Below are positions 34,943-47,337 of a stretch of DNA of 64,000 bases, piece by piece. Each line of letters begins with the position of its first letter. Within the stretch, counting starts at the first letter, position 1. The notes under the pieces are model-generated. The model saw nothing but the letters and a program-made list of their open reading frames with translations. It was not told the DNA's origin and searched no databases. The position numbers and the translations under genes are program-made. Source of the DNA: Aedes albopictus (Eukaryota > Arthropoda > Insecta > Diptera > Culicidae); contig NC_085137.1 of the NCBI RefSeq assembly GCF_035046485.1, forward strand, positions 499,058,536-499,122,535, read 5' to 3'.

Positions 34943-35085
34943 TATTTACATTCTCATATGCAAAGTATAGTTTGTTAAAATGTTTCGCTATATGAGATGT
35001 AAAAGAGCGAAATATTGAATTCTCATTTTTAACGCCGCCGCCGCCGACGACCAAAAATGATGTTTTAACCGCGGCGCACATCTCT

Positions 35086-35944
35086 GCCGAAGCACCAAAG
35101 CAAGCATCACAGCGGTGCCAGACATCAAGAAACAAGTAGTTAATTGAATGAGATTTGGTCACTACAAATACGATGTTTTTTCAATCAGAATATGGTCGTT
35201 TCTTGGTTTAACATCTTGGTAATCGAACTTCTACGCAAATCGATCAATAATTTCATTTTCCAACGCCATTTCTTTCAAAATATTTGGTTTGGTTTTCATC
35301 TAAATATGCTGCTACCGCTCAAGCTTTACGAACTATCATCCAGTTCGGCAGCACTGATTTGCCAATCAGCTGTGAATGTATGCGAGTGCAAAATGTGGGG
35401 AGCGAGCATAGACGATTCGTCGCGCCGCACATTGTTATGACTTCTCCTTTGCGAGAGAGAAAAACAATCACAATGAAACTGTCACCTGCTAGGGAAAGGG
35501 AGTGCGTTAGTGGGTGAGTGCAGAATGCTCTACGATGAGAAAATGTGAGAGTGGTTGTGGATTTGCTGTAAATACTGTTGAGATGAATAAGGGGCCACCC
35601 GGTGGACCGCGATGAGATGAAAATTTTACGGTGTGCTGAAGATAGGTGCGAGTGGCTCGCGATTTGTGATCGCAATTAAATCAAATATTGAAGGTAAATC
35701 CCACTCTAGTGCATCGTAAGATCAACAGTGGAAGTGAGCACGTGTGTTAAAGGTTTGTATCATTAAGTTTGAAGCGTATACATTGCGCTGTGAGTGATTT
35801 TTCATGTTGCACATCCTTAATGAGACTAAGATAGGCACAAATACCCTATGTTCGAAGGCTTCAATCGAGACCTGAATGCTGCGTTGCAGTGTATCTAACT
35901 AAGCGTATGTTCAAAATGGGAAAGTTATTCTGTAAATATGCACT
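35086..35944. other. Region downstream of the CAP gene
   Basis: Lies 3' of the CAP-gene stop codon on the minus strand and probably includes its 3' UTR. I saw no canonical AATAAA on the minus strand here. Nothing else recognised. Confidence 0.35.
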
Positions 35945-36323
35945 CTAAATGCACCGTTTTTGAACGTTCGCCATGAACTGTCCCAAAACGTTACCCCTCG
36001 GATAATACGTGCAAACCACTATGACTTTTCCGCTCCGCGTTTGTCCAACGCCCACGCCGAGCTCTTTGGTGCCCTTCCAGACCATCTGGGTGAACTGACC
36101 ACCCTTGATCACTCCCCGAGGTTCCTGGTTGAAGGCGTACTGTTTTACCTCCTCGTACCAAGACCGGCAGACGTCTTTGGCGCTCGGCTTGGCGTGTCTA
36201 TCCGACGACCACAGACAATACAGATTCTCGCCGTACTTGGAATTCTGCCGGTAGGTGAACCGATCGTCCCGCGCCAGAATTTCCGCCCACTGTTGCGCAT
36301 CCCGGACCAGTTCCTTGTGCAAA
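35945..36323 (-). CDS. CAP-superfamily (GAPR-1/GLIPR2-like) gene, last exon: CAP domain 2
   Basis: Acceptor TTTAATTTTAG on the minus strand; stop at 35945-35947; 125 codons. Completes CAP domain 2: LHKELVRDAQQWAEILARDD, YRQNSKYGENLYCLWSS, SWYEEVKQYAFNQEPRG, GGQFTQMVWKGTKELGVGVG and VVCTYYPRGNVLGQFMANV. The CAP signatures GENLYCLWSS and TQMVWKGTKELGVG are intact, but the two histidines of the CAP site are replaced: Tyr in FTYRQNS, where domain 1 has VHRSNS, and Gln in GGQFTQ, where domain 1 has GHFTQ. No signal peptide or transmembrane segment was seen, as for the intracellular GAPR-1 group. The domain probably keeps the fold but not the metal-binding site. Confidence 0.9.
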
Positions 36324-36388
36324 CTAAAATTAAAGGATTGCGTTAGTACAAAATCCGGATCGAAAAAAAGCCCTAATTTCACCCTTAC

Positions 36389-36670
36389 ACTAGATCGGGA
36401 GCGCCATGCCGGCGACGATGTTCATTGTGATGTCGGAGCATTGCCTGCGAAAACTCATCGAACTGATCCGGATCGTTTTCGTCCACTATCCGGACATGTT
36501 TCTCCACCTTGGTGGCCGTGGTCTTGCCATTCTCAGCACCGGCCGCCGTCGGTTTATCCACGATTATCTTTGGTATCTCGAAGCCTCCCGGTGGTGGCAC
36601 ATTCTTCGCAAAGCTACCGATGTAGTTTCCCGGGGGGTCATAGTTGGCCACCACGAACACCTGGCCGGAT
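36389..36670 (-). CDS. CAP-superfamily gene, exon joining CAP domains 1 and 2
   Basis: Acceptor TCATTTTTCAG, donor GT|GTAAGG, 282 bp, phase 2-2. It supplies the last strand of CAP domain 1 (SGQVFVVANYDPPGNYIGSF), then an acidic and basic linker (KIIVDKPTAAGAENGKTTAT) and the first helix of CAP domain 2 (AMLRHHNEHRRRHGAPDLV). The junctions to both neighbouring exons keep frame and domain continuity, which supports a single two-domain protein rather than two genes. Confidence 0.88.
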
Positions 36671-38522
36671 CTGAAAAATGACATTGAAAAAAATGCTAGA
36701 TTAATTATATTCAGTTTGGACATATGGAATTTATTCTACAAACACCTGGCCTTTAGCCCCACAGTCTAAGGGGGAATGGAAAATGCTAGCTTTTTATTTT
36801 TTCCTGACGTTGCGTTTTGTTTTGGAACTTTTTCAAGGGTTAAGGAACAAAAACCCCTTATTATTGAATCCTTAAAAATGATTCAAAACGGACCGAAACG
36901 TCTAAAATATTCATTCCCCTTGGGTCTGCTAGGCCAAACAATTATAATACACATAACCTCACACGGGTCCCAGAAAGTATGCATGAGAAATGTTAAAAAG
37001 AATTTCTGTGGATATTTCTAGGAAATATTTCTGGACAAATTTCGAAATGAATTCCTGCTAGAAGATAGATTGCTTCAAAAATGTCTGCATGGATTTCTTC
37101 AGTAATCCTTCAGATATTGCTTCAGTAATTCTCCGTGAAATTTCTCCAGATACGTATCAAAGGATTCATTTGGCACACTTTCCAAATTCCACCATGGACT
37201 TCTGTAAAAAATCTTCAGATTTTTTTCCCAGCTTTTCCTTCGGATGGTCTTCCATACAATTTCTAAGAAATTCAGCCAAATATTTCATCGGTGAGATTTC
37301 TCTGATAATACTTACTGAGAATCCTCTAGTAAATCTTTTTTTTTTTCTTTAAAATTTCTCATTTTTTTAAGTTTACTTCAGAAGTTAATTGGATAACTGA
37401 TTTTGCTGGGACTTCTAGAGGTTTCGGCTTGCACTCACAGAAATAAGCGTTAACCTTCCGTAACTCGCGCGGTTGACCACCACCGTCAGCACCACGCTAT
37501 TGCTGAGTACTAAAACCGAGATTTTTTTCAACGTGTTGTACAAAATACAACAGCGCGATCGCTCGAGGGTTAATTCTTTTAATTCACCGCCAACGTTTCG
37601 ATCCTCGGGGTTGGATCTGTGACTGCAAACTTCATAGAAAATTGCTGCATGGATTCCTTTAGAACATCCTCTTGAAATTAAATCCAGGAAGGCTTTCACG
37701 GTTTTCTTGTGAAAATGCATTTAGAACATCGTCCATGCTGCAAAAATTCCTCTAGATTTTCCTTTAGAGGATCCTCCAGAAATTTGTCAAAGAATTCCTC
37801 TAGAAACACTCCCATGGATTACCTCAGAAATTCGTCCAGGAAATCATGTAAGGATTCAGAAATGCTTTCAGCGGTATCTACAGATAATCAAAACTTCAGA
37901 ATACGTCAAGAAAATACACTTAAGGGTTTCTTTAGAAAATAAGCCATAATTCTTCCAAAATTCCCTTCAGAAATTCTTCCAGGGATTCTTTAGGACATTT
38001 CCCTGGAGATCCCTTCAAATTTTTTTATAAGATTGCTCTATAAATTTGTTCAAGGATTCCTTCTAGCACTCTGCTGTGGATTCCTTCCACAATTGCTTCA
38101 TGGGTCCCGTCTTAAAATTTACCAAGGTTTTTTTCAGAAACTTATCGGTTTCTTCAGAAATTCCTTCAGGGAAACGTTAGGGAATTGTTCCACGGCAACC
38201 TTCAAATATTCCCACAAAAATTCTCCAAGAATTCCCATAGGCAACTTCACCAGGAATTATTCAAAAATTCTTCTAGGATTTGTTCAGAAAACCCATTGGG
38301 AATTTCTCTTAAGATTCCTTCAAAGGCTTGTTTCAGAAGTTCTTTCAAAGCTCCTCTAATAAGTTCTTCTAGCGGTTTCTTCAAAAAATCTGCATTCCTT
38401 TCTTCCTTCATTCTTTTCTAATTTGTAAAAGAAGTCCATCAGTGCAGTGATTTGCTCAGGAATTTCTCAGTTACACAGGAATATGTCCAGGAGCTTCTTA
38501 GGAGTTCATTCAAAAGTTCCTG
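36671..38522. other. CAP-gene intron, degenerate minisatellite
   Basis: From about 37000 the sequence is mostly decayed AATTTCTTCAG and AATTCCTTCAGG units. Nothing coding was recognised. Confidence 0.5.
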
Positions 38523-38929
38523 CATTGGCGTAGCTAGGGGGGTTCCAGGGGCACCCCCTAGAATTTTGCCTTGATATTAGCCTTGATATTCGTTGATATG
38601 AAATTAAAACTTCACACGATATTTCCAGTATTTATTGATGGCGCATTTAAACAAAACTAAAGCTACAAACGCAATGACTTCATTTATAATTTTACGTATA
38701 TTAGCGTTTTGGACTTATATTCTATAATTTAAGCACTAAAAATATGGTTTTTCTGATTAATTAGTTCAAGACCCTTCAAATAGGATTATCCTAAGATGCT
38801 ATATGAAATGTGTTTCAGTTTTTCGATTCTGGCAGTGGTTTGGGTGATTAATTTTAATTTAACCATTGACCCAAAAACTGCACCACGCTCGCGCTGTATG
38901 CGACGAGCTTGGTTTTTTGATCAGCAATT

Positions 38930-40190
38930 TCATTGGAAATTTCTTCTGAAATTTCAATGGCAACTCATCTAAATTTCCTTCCACAATTCCTTTTTCAGTT
39001 TCTTTGCAAACTTCTTTGGCAATTCGATGGCAATTTCTTTTGTTGTTATTTATGATTTCAGTGTATTTATAAATATTGCTTCCGAAAATTGCCTCGGCAA
39101 TATGTCTATAATTTTATTCTACATTGATTTTTTTTTAATTAATTCAGAAATTTCTTAAGGAATTCCTTTGGCTGCATCATCGATAATTTTTTCGGCGATT
39201 CCTTTGTGAATTACTTCGGTGTTCAGCACTTTCTTTGAGAATTCCTTTTATTATTTATGTGCAAAATCTTACAGTAATGCCTTTCAGATCTTCGGCAATT
39301 TCATTGGAAGCTTTTTCGGTAATTCCTCTGAAAATTCCCTTGGCAGTAAATTTGGAAGTTTCGCAAACAATTATTTTTATAATTCCATGGGAACTCATTT
39401 CACAATTTCTTTTGTATATTATTTGGGGATTTTTCGGCTATTTCTTTGCGAATCTCTTCGGCCATTCCTTTGCAAATTCTCTGATAGTTCCTTTGGAAAT
39501 TCAAAAATTCATAATTTACAACGAAATTGTGATGTTGCGGAATGGTGTTGCCGAATCAATTTGCAAAGAAAAACTCAAAAAGATTCTCAAAAAAAACCAT
39601 TAAAAATCCAAAAAAATCCTGAAAAATTCCCAGAGAAATTGCAGGATACATTTCCTTCAAAATTAAATAAGAAGTTTCCAAACAATTGGCAACTGTTTTA
39701 GAAACTTCTTAGGTAATTTTGATTGCAATTTATCCAGAATTTTTTTGGGAATATATTAGGAACTCTTAGAAGAACTATTAAAGGCATCCTTGAAGAAACT
39801 ATGGAAGCTTTCCGAAGAAAATTTCCATGAAACTTGCCACAAGTAATAAAAACATTTTTTTTTCAAAGGGGTTCTCAAAAAATATGCTAAAAAATTTTTG
39901 AAAAAAGTTTTCAAAGAATTGCTTGGGTTTTTTTCTAAGAAATTACCGAACAATTTTCCAAATACCATGCCGGCGAAATTCTTAAAGGAATTATTGGCAA
40001 AATCATCAAAGAAATTTCTGATGGAATTTTAGAATGAGTTCCAAAAGGAATTGCCGAAGGAATTTTCAAGCAAATTCTGAAGGGATGTTCGAAATAATTC
40101 TGAAATAATTACCGAAGATTTTTTCAAAGAAATTCCTGAGGGATTTCTATAAGGAATTTGCCGAAAAAGATTCCAAAGCAGTAACAGAGC
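38930..40190. repeat. Minisatellite subfamily with GCCGAAG units inside the hAT-like element
   Basis: Degenerate units of AATTCCTTTGGCAATT type to about 39500, then the inverted form GAAATTGCCGAAGGAATT. The same subfamily recurs at 43900-44830. It differs from the CCAGG-containing units outside the element. Confidence 0.6.
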
Positions 40191-40688
40191 CGTAGCGTGA
40201 TCCCATGGAAATATTTCACTAGCGCACCTTTAATTTTCCTACTCAGAGACTGTGCTGTATTTGCTCAAATAACAAGATGTTCATGATTATTTCACTAATT
40301 CAACAATAAATTTTGAGAAACCCATTGATAATTAGTTTCACCAATTTCAATTAGAAATGAGTTGAGCAACAATACAATTATTGTTTTCCTAATAAAACCA
40401 ACACATTTCCTCGGTGGAACTATACTGGGCTGCACACCTGGAAACACTAGCGCCAAAAGCAAAGCAATGCCAAATTTGTACCCCTATTCGTAATGTGTCA
40501 GCGCCGCGTAATGGCCACTTTCCCAGTTATTTCAAAACAACCGTTTCAATGCTTTACACAACCGCACTGCTTGAGTTTGGACGTCTGTTCTCTGTGTTTT
40601 TATGAAGAAATCCCTGGAGGAAGTTTCGAAGGAATCCATGAAGAGCTTTCAAAAGAAACCATTACAGACATTTTGGAATCAAAGGCAG
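40191..40688. other. Interior of hAT-like element, unassigned
   Basis: No recognisable coding or repeat content except a short GGAATTCC-like stretch at 40605-40665. Confidence 0.35.
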
Positions 40689-41907
40689 ACCCAGTCAACC
40701 ACATATCGTAAATCATTGTGTGGGAAAAATCGTATATTTTGATATATAGAATCAGAATTGTATAATAATATGTATATTTGTTGACAATGATTGCGTAGAA
40801 CCGCATTTCATGCCAAATTAAATTTCAATTGCGATTTTGTTTCATATAGTCGTCTCCGATCATAAAAGGTGCGAGATACTATCGGTAGGATCGCACAGAA
40901 TCGGATAGAATCGTGAAAAAAACATACATTCTTAGTGTCAAGCTGCAAGTTCGCTAGCATCGTATATACGATTTCTTTGAATCGTGGAAATCGTCGCTTC
41001 ACATCGTATATGAATCTGCTAAATCGAGCTTGCTACCTAAAGGTATGATGAAAATCGGTGAAATCGTATACAACTTTAACAATGTTGTATATTGATCGTT
41101 TGCGTCACACTTGCGTCGTATACGACATGAATGAAATCGTAGAAATCGTATATTCATTTTTACAGTCGCATATGATTGTTACTGCACTTTCAATAGTCGA
41201 ATTTTAATCTCGGAAATCGTAAATGGTTTTGTTTACATATTTGCATGATGGAAAAAAGAAAAAAATGGTATTCATCACAAATTTGTATTTTTGTTGTTGT
41301 TGACACATTCCAACCATGGTAGCAATAATTTCAACCAAATATATAGGTTTTCATACTAGCAGGTGACTTACAATAAGTGATGAATAGATTCCAACATCGA
41401 TGTTAATTCTGGGCCTCTTGCACGGCACCACTTTTGGTGCCACTCAATGCACAACAACAACGCTCCCACCACAAGTCTCGCACCGTATCCTGCTAATTTT
41501 TATTCGTTTCATGCCATTCACTTTGAACTCTCTATTTTCAACTTGGCAATATAGCCAATAGAGATAACGCGCAGTTATCAATCAAAGGACCTAAGTTCGA
41601 CTCCCACTGAATACCATCTGGTTTTTTTTATCTGAAAATCTTGAGTCGTATATTGGTACTCTCAATCGTAATAAGATCATGCATAATCGTATATATAGAC
41701 GGATAAAATCGGTGAAATCGTAGAAATTTTTCGAGAAATCGTAAATTATGTTGGATGGAATCGCAGTAATCGTATATATGTTTCGATATGGCCTCCACTT
41801 TAGTATGTATATGCCTGTTTCGTGCATTGAATACGATTTCTTTGGTGCTATATATGTGTGACTATAACAGTTGCAATTTCGATATAGCAATCAAATTGCT
41901 GGCTGGG
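40689..41907. mobile_element. CCCAG-family element, copy III (1219 bp)
   Basis: Starts CCCAGTCAACCACATATCG and ends TTGCTGGCTGGG, flanked by GA on both sides. Homologous to copy II along its length in opposite orientation, including the TGGCCTCCACTTT motif near 41800. Nested in the hAT-like element. Confidence 0.85.
41543..41610 (+). other. tRNA-like A/B-box segment inside copy III
   Basis: TTGGCAATATAGCC (A-box-like), then AAGTTCGACTCCCACTG (B-box-like). It corresponds to the segment in copy II with a few base changes. Confidence 0.45.
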
Positions 41908-42130
41908 GATTTTCTAACGGAATATCTGGAGAAATTCTGATTGAATTTAAAATTTACGGTTTTCTGGTAGAGTTTATTACGAAATTCATGAAAAATTTGT
42001 TAGCGGAATTCTAGCAGAAATATGTGGAACAATGCTTAGTAAGCATGGAAGAATTTCGGAATGGAAGACTTTCTAAGCGATGTGATAGTTTTTTTTTTAA
42101 TCTATAGCTGACTTTCAGAAGGATACTTTA

Positions 42131-43409
42131 AGGACTGTTCAATTTATAAAACGGACAACTTGCTTGTGCGATATCTTTTTTATTTTTCAATAAAATCATT
42201 ACCAGTTTTTTGCATACCTTTCTATAGCTGTTCTCAATTGTAGGAAAAATATAACATTGAGCAATATGTTCTTTATTGTGTATCTGTAGCGGTTTTCGTA
42301 AAACTTCAATAAAAACCCATTTCTCAAAATTCGACATATTTTTCCACATACTAAACATGCATATTTTCATGAAGTTTTTAATGTATTGGAATCTTATACT
42401 ATTCTACTAAAGGTAAAGCTCAATAGTTGGTCAGTAATAATGGACCAAGCCAGCCTTCAGCTTGATAAAGTGAGTTGCCTTGCTTACAAAGAAATTATTA
42501 AAAAATCTTTATTTAAGCCCTGTGATGCAATAGCACAACGGATTCGGCTGAAAATTTGTCCAGAGTAGTAGAAGTGTTAGTGTTTTCTGAATGATGCTGA
42601 AGAAAAAAATACTTTAATTGCATTCTTCATAAAACAAATATTCCATAAAGATGGTCATTGTAAAAAAATTGCATTCTTTTTGCTCCATCGATGCAAATTT
42701 TTGACTCTAGCGAATCTTGTTATTATTTATTTTCAACAAAGTTGATCCTATGTTATTGTACACCTTATTTAATAACAATCGGATGAAAAAAAAATTGTTT
42801 CCAACATCAATGTTATGTAAAATTTGCATTAGGCTGCATTGTTATTTGGAAGAACCTTCAAAGAACGAAACTGTTTTGATTACTGTGCCTGTAATGGCGC
42901 ACAGTAACCAAACCAGCAATGCTATTAAGAATCAGTTTTCTGCATTTGAATCCACATCATTCCTACTTTCGACTGGATGCATAAAAAAATGTTTATTGAA
43001 TATTTTCATGTCCTTTTTGCTTTACAATTGAATTTTAATCAAAAAATCGAATCTCACTTGAGACTTTAATATTTCAACAACTAATTTTCCAATTGAGTTT
43101 AAACTTAACCAGAATGTATATTACTCATGCTGCTGCAGCATGGCACCTACTTATCTGATATTAAAAACGATATACCATATGTGAACAGTAATTTTATATA
43201 TATTTTCAATTTTCAGGAATCGTAAAATCCACCGCATTTATCACCTGGCCGATTTTCTATGAATTAAAACTATTTTTATTCGATTCAAAAATCATTACTA
43301 TAATGAAAAATGATGTACTGAACAACGATGCAAGGGTGGTTAAATTTGAACAACGCGTCTTCTTTTTATAACCTTGTAAAGTTGTCCGTTTTATAAATTG
43401 AACAGTCCT
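42131..43409. mobile_element. TA-flanked inverted-repeat element (Tc1/mariner-like size, 1.28 kb)
   Basis: Ends AGGACTGTTCAATTTATAAA and its complement, extending through ACGGACAAC to about 30 bp, flanked by TA on both sides. The length is that of an autonomous mariner, but the frames inside show no D,D-E/D transposase features, so it is non-autonomous or heavily decayed. Nested in the hAT-like element. Confidence 0.75.
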
Positions 43410-43429
43410 TAGTGGAATTCGTAAAGAAA

Positions 43430-44830
43430 GCTGTAGAAGATTTTCTAAAAAAAAAACCTGGAAGAATTTCTGACGGAATTCTTTGGATTTCTTACGGAAT
43501 CTCTGCAGGGTTTTCCATAGGAGTTTATGGAGGAATTACTGCAAAAATCTATTGAAGAGTTTCTAGGTACCTAATCCTTAAAGATACTTTTGCAGGAATA
43601 GCCATAAGAATTCCAAAGAAAACTTTGGAACTCTGAAGAAATTGTGGAAGATTATTCAATAAAATTCTTGGAAAGATATCGGGACAATTCCTATGACTAA
43701 TTTCTGAATAAACTCCTAGATAACTGCCTGAAAGACTCCTTGGAAGAATTTCTGATGGAATTTAGAAACTCCGAAATTTCAAGAAAAGCTGGAGAAGAAT
43801 TTATTTTTTTAAGGATCCCTAAATGAGTTTCTGAGAATTTTTTTAAAGTAATTCTTAAAGAATTTTTCAAAGAAATCCCTTGAGAAAATTTCTGAAATAT
43901 TTTTTGAAAGATTGAAAGATTTTCTGATGGCAACCTAGCAAAAAAATCTAAAAAAAATGCTTGGTGAAATCGATGAAGTAATTTCTGGAATACAATATTT
44001 TATTTGGGGAAGAGGAATAAAAAAAACACTCAATGGTAGTTTTTTTGGTGAGAACGACCTAAAAATTCTGCTAGATTTGCAATAGATTAAGCGCAAACAA
44101 AAATTAACTGGAAATAACAGTTGTATGGACTGAAAGATTTTTTTTTCAAAGGAATTGTTAATGAAATTCCAAAAAAAATACTCGAAATAAGTAACATTGG
44201 AATTGGCGAATGTTTTCTGAAAGAATCGGCTGTATGAATTCCTTAAATAATTACTGAAGAAATCTTGAAGAAAATACCGAAGTAAAACTGAATAGCACAT
44301 TAAAAAAGTTCCGACGAAATTCTCGAAAAAAAAATAGATGGAATTTCCGAATATATTTGCAAAATAATTCGCGAGGAAGTTGTTAGAGTCATTGTCGAAT
44401 GAATTACCAAAAAAAAAACTGCTGACGTAATTGATAATGTTTGAGAGACTACTAAAAAATTCCGAATAATTTGTTGATGGAATTAAAAAAAAAACGCCAA
44501 ACAAACTTCTTAAGGGATTGCCGCAGAAGTTTTCATGGTAATTACCGATGAAATTGTCAAAAGATGTGCCGATAGTTATTTTGTAGTTAATTAAAATAAA
44601 AAAAATAATTTAATTAAAATTTAAAAAAAATCTAAACGTATTACCGAAGAAATTCTCAAAGAAATTGCCGAAGGGAGTCCAATGAAAATGCAAAAAAAAT
44701 TATCCAATTCCAAAGAAATTACTGATAAAAATTTCAAAATGTATCTAAATTGGCGTACAAATGGTAATACAATTTTCAAATAAATTGCCGGGAATATTCC
44801 CTGAGGAATTGCCGAAAGAATGTTTTGCCG
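43430..44830. repeat. Degenerate minisatellite inside the hAT-like element
   Basis: Units of GGAATTTCTGA and AAATTGCCGAAG type with A runs. The 189-codon minus-strand frame at 43935-44504 is low-complexity (F, S and N rich) and is not called as a gene. Confidence 0.6.
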
Positions 44831-44842
44831 TCAACAAAAAAA

Positions 44843-45030
44843 AACTCGATTATCCGGTCGAGTTTTGGAACTTCCGAAAACATGTTTCTTGCTTACAGAA
44901 TGCTGTTAGAAGTTGAAATTTCGACACTGATTACTAATCAAAGTTTCACGAAAGTGAAAATTTCAGTTTCATACAGCAATTCATTTACCAGATATATGTT
45001 TGTGAAGCTTGACAACGCGACTCAGGATTG
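44843..45030. mobile_element. Decayed pogo-like MITE copy
   Basis: Shares ACTCGATTATCCGG, a TTTCATACAGCAATTC segment and AGATATATGTTTGTGAAGCT with the element at 32552-32761. One end is decayed. Confidence 0.5.
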
Positions 45031-45483
45031 ATTTAAATTTGGTGTCTTTTACAAAAAGTTTGTAATTTAGCTCAAGAATAATGCGTTGATGTCCTCAACA
45101 TGATTTGCCGCAGTCGTGCACATCTGTTTATGATTGCGATTAAATTAACGGTATAGTCAGGGTTAGTTCTTCCCGCGCCGCAGTATATTATTAAACTAGG
45201 AAATTGAGGGTAGATCGGTATTCCTTTAACAAAAAAAAGCAAACTCGAAGCTTCTGAAACTGGCACCCCTATAGTGCGGAAGTAACAACACGTATCATCA
45301 GGTTGATGGTTTATTACAGAATGATCGTGATGATTCCTACGTCAGTCTACTCTCAGATGTCAATGACTACTATGTTAAGTATGTTGATGTGATGTGGGAG
45401 GTTTAGTGATATACTCTACTTAATTACTACAACCCCCTAGGCACCCCTTAGGAAAAAATCCTAGATACGCCAATGAGTTCCTG

Positions 45484-47337
45484 CAGGAATTCCTCCAGAG
45501 ATTCTAACATTATTCTTTTCAGTAATACAGGAAGGAATTCTACTAGAGATTCCTTCTGTTTTTCCCAAAAGCTTTTCTGGCATTTCCTTTAATTAACTCA
45601 GAAATATTTCTTAGGCATTTCCACAGGAACTCCTTTAGAAATATTACATGAGTTTTTTCTAGGCATCTTTACGGAAGCTTATCTAAGACATGTCTTAGAT
45701 TCCGTTTGAAATATCTGCACTGAGCGATCCAGGAATACTGTAAGAAAATAATTTAATTCATGCAGAAATGCCTTCAATAGTTCTTTTTAGAAATCGCACC
45801 TGCGATTCCGTTAGAAATTTCTCCTCGGATTCCTTCAGAGATTTCTGCAGAATATGTTTCAGATATTCCTACAGGGATTTTTTTTTTCAATACTCTCGCA
45901 GAAATTGCACAACCATACTGGAAGAGATCTTGGAAGAATTTCTTAAGGATTTTTAAGAAAATCTCAGGAAGATTATCTGAAGAAATCTTTTAAAAATTGT
46001 CAGGTGTTACTTTTGGAAATTCCTAGCAGACATTTTTTAAAAAATAATCTGGAGGGAAATCCCTTTTTTATCTGTATTAACGAGATTTCTAGAGGAACAT
46101 CCGCAAGAATTTTTGAAATAAGGCCGTTACAAATATTTATTTCACTTTTTGTCCCACCACTCTTTGGCTGGTCGAGGGGGGGGGGATAAAAATAATAAAG
46201 CATTTAATCTGAAAAATATTTAAAACTCATCGGATTTGTTAAAGAATTTTCACCAATCCCCGAAATTTTGATAAAAATGTTTTAATCTGCCCTCTCAAAA
46301 TGCAAAATCCAGCCAAAAATTTTAGAAGGGGGGAGGGGAGACAAAAAGTCAAAATATAATTTGTATCAGCCTAATCTCTTAATCTTCGTGGAAAAAAAAT
46401 TCCTTGAAAATCATAGCATATTCTAAAGAAATCCTGGAGAATTACCTGGAGAAACCGCTGGAGTAATTTCTACAAGAATGTCTGGAGAAATCCCAAAGGA
46501 ATACTCCGGGCGAAAATATGAAAATATACCTGGAGGAATTTTCAAAAAATATTTGAAGAATAACATGTAAGAATGCATACACGAACTTCTGTAGCATTAT
46601 TGTAAGAATTCTGCTAAAATTGGTCTAGAAAGTTTGGCGAAAATCTTTTTTCTTTCCAAAATTAGGAGAACGTTTGATAAATCCTTCAAGAACCCCAAAT
46701 GCATTTCTGGCGATATCCCTTGAGGATTTAAATAAGTAAATAGGAAGGAGTATATTCTAAACCCGTTTCACACAAACTACGTGAACAAATAATTTATGGA
46801 GGGGTTTCACTGGAATAGTTTTTAATTTAGCGCAATGTTCGAGTAATTTCTATGGCGGCGTTCTAGTAGAGGGGGCGCAGCTTTTCGAAAGCTTTAAGAA
46901 ACCATGATTTTACTATGGCAGCACTGGTCTCAGAAGGAGTTCGTAAATCTCCACAAAAGCAATTCCCGAAATAATTCTTGGAAGAGTTTCTTTAAAAAAA
47001 TAATCTTGATGAATCTCTAGGAATTTTTTTTATGCGATTCCGGCAAGATTTTCTAAAGACATCCCTAGAATATTTTCTATAATAATCATTGGAAGATTTT
47101 AAGAAAGAGTTTCTGGAGGAATTTCTAAAGCAATCCGTTAAACAATATTGCATTGGCCGCAATCAATAGTAGGTTTTCTACAGGAATCCTTGCAAAAACT
47201 TCTGAACTCTGAAGGAATTCGTAGAAAATTTCTTGAGGAACTTCGGAACCATTCGTTGAATATTTTCAAAAGTAAACTCAGAAAATAATATGAAAGAAGC
47301 TTTGAAGAATTTTATGAAAGAATTCTGAATTTCTTAT
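45484..47337. repeat. Degenerate GGAATTCC-type minisatellite between hAT-like and BEL elements
   Basis: Continues the array into which both large elements inserted. Contains a G run at 46177-46186 and no recognisable gene. Confidence 0.55.

Larger units (their letters stand above)
33461..35085. mobile_element. Terminal-repeat element with GCCGCC-rich ends (1.6 kb)
   Basis: Begins AGAGATGTGCGCCG and ends CGGCGCACATCTCT, both followed inward by runs of CGCCGCCG-like sequence. Two smaller foldback elements (33953-34128 and 34203-34942) are nested inside. Flanking eight-base segments do not match, so the target duplication and superfamily are open; the AGAGATGTGC end is of a kind seen in hAT elements. 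Confidence 0.5.
38523..45475. mobile_element. hAT-like element, 6.95 kb, with 8-bp target duplication
   Basis: Ends CATTGGCGTAGCTAGG and CCTAGATACGCCAATG are complementary except at one base, and are followed inward by matching G-rich/C-rich tracts. Both sides are flanked by AGTTCCTG (38515-38522 and 45476-45483), an 8-bp duplication typical of hAT transposons, and both flanks are GGAATTCC-type minisatellite. No transposase is recognisable. The interior holds another minisatellite subfamily (AATTGCCGAAG units), a CCCAG element (40689-41907), a TA-flanked element (42131-43409) and a decayed pogo-like copy. Confidence 0.75.

Noticed and set aside
33453..35093. 8-bp target duplication for the AGAGATGTGC element
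   Set aside because: The flanking octamers do not match; the element is kept without a duplication.
42386..43031. Frames inside the 1.28-kb TA-flanked element as transposase
   Set aside because: No catalytic D,D-E/D context or helix-turn-helix could be seen.
43935..44504. 189-codon minus-strand frame rich in F, S and N
   Set aside because: Low-complexity translation of a degenerate AT-rich array; no family motif.
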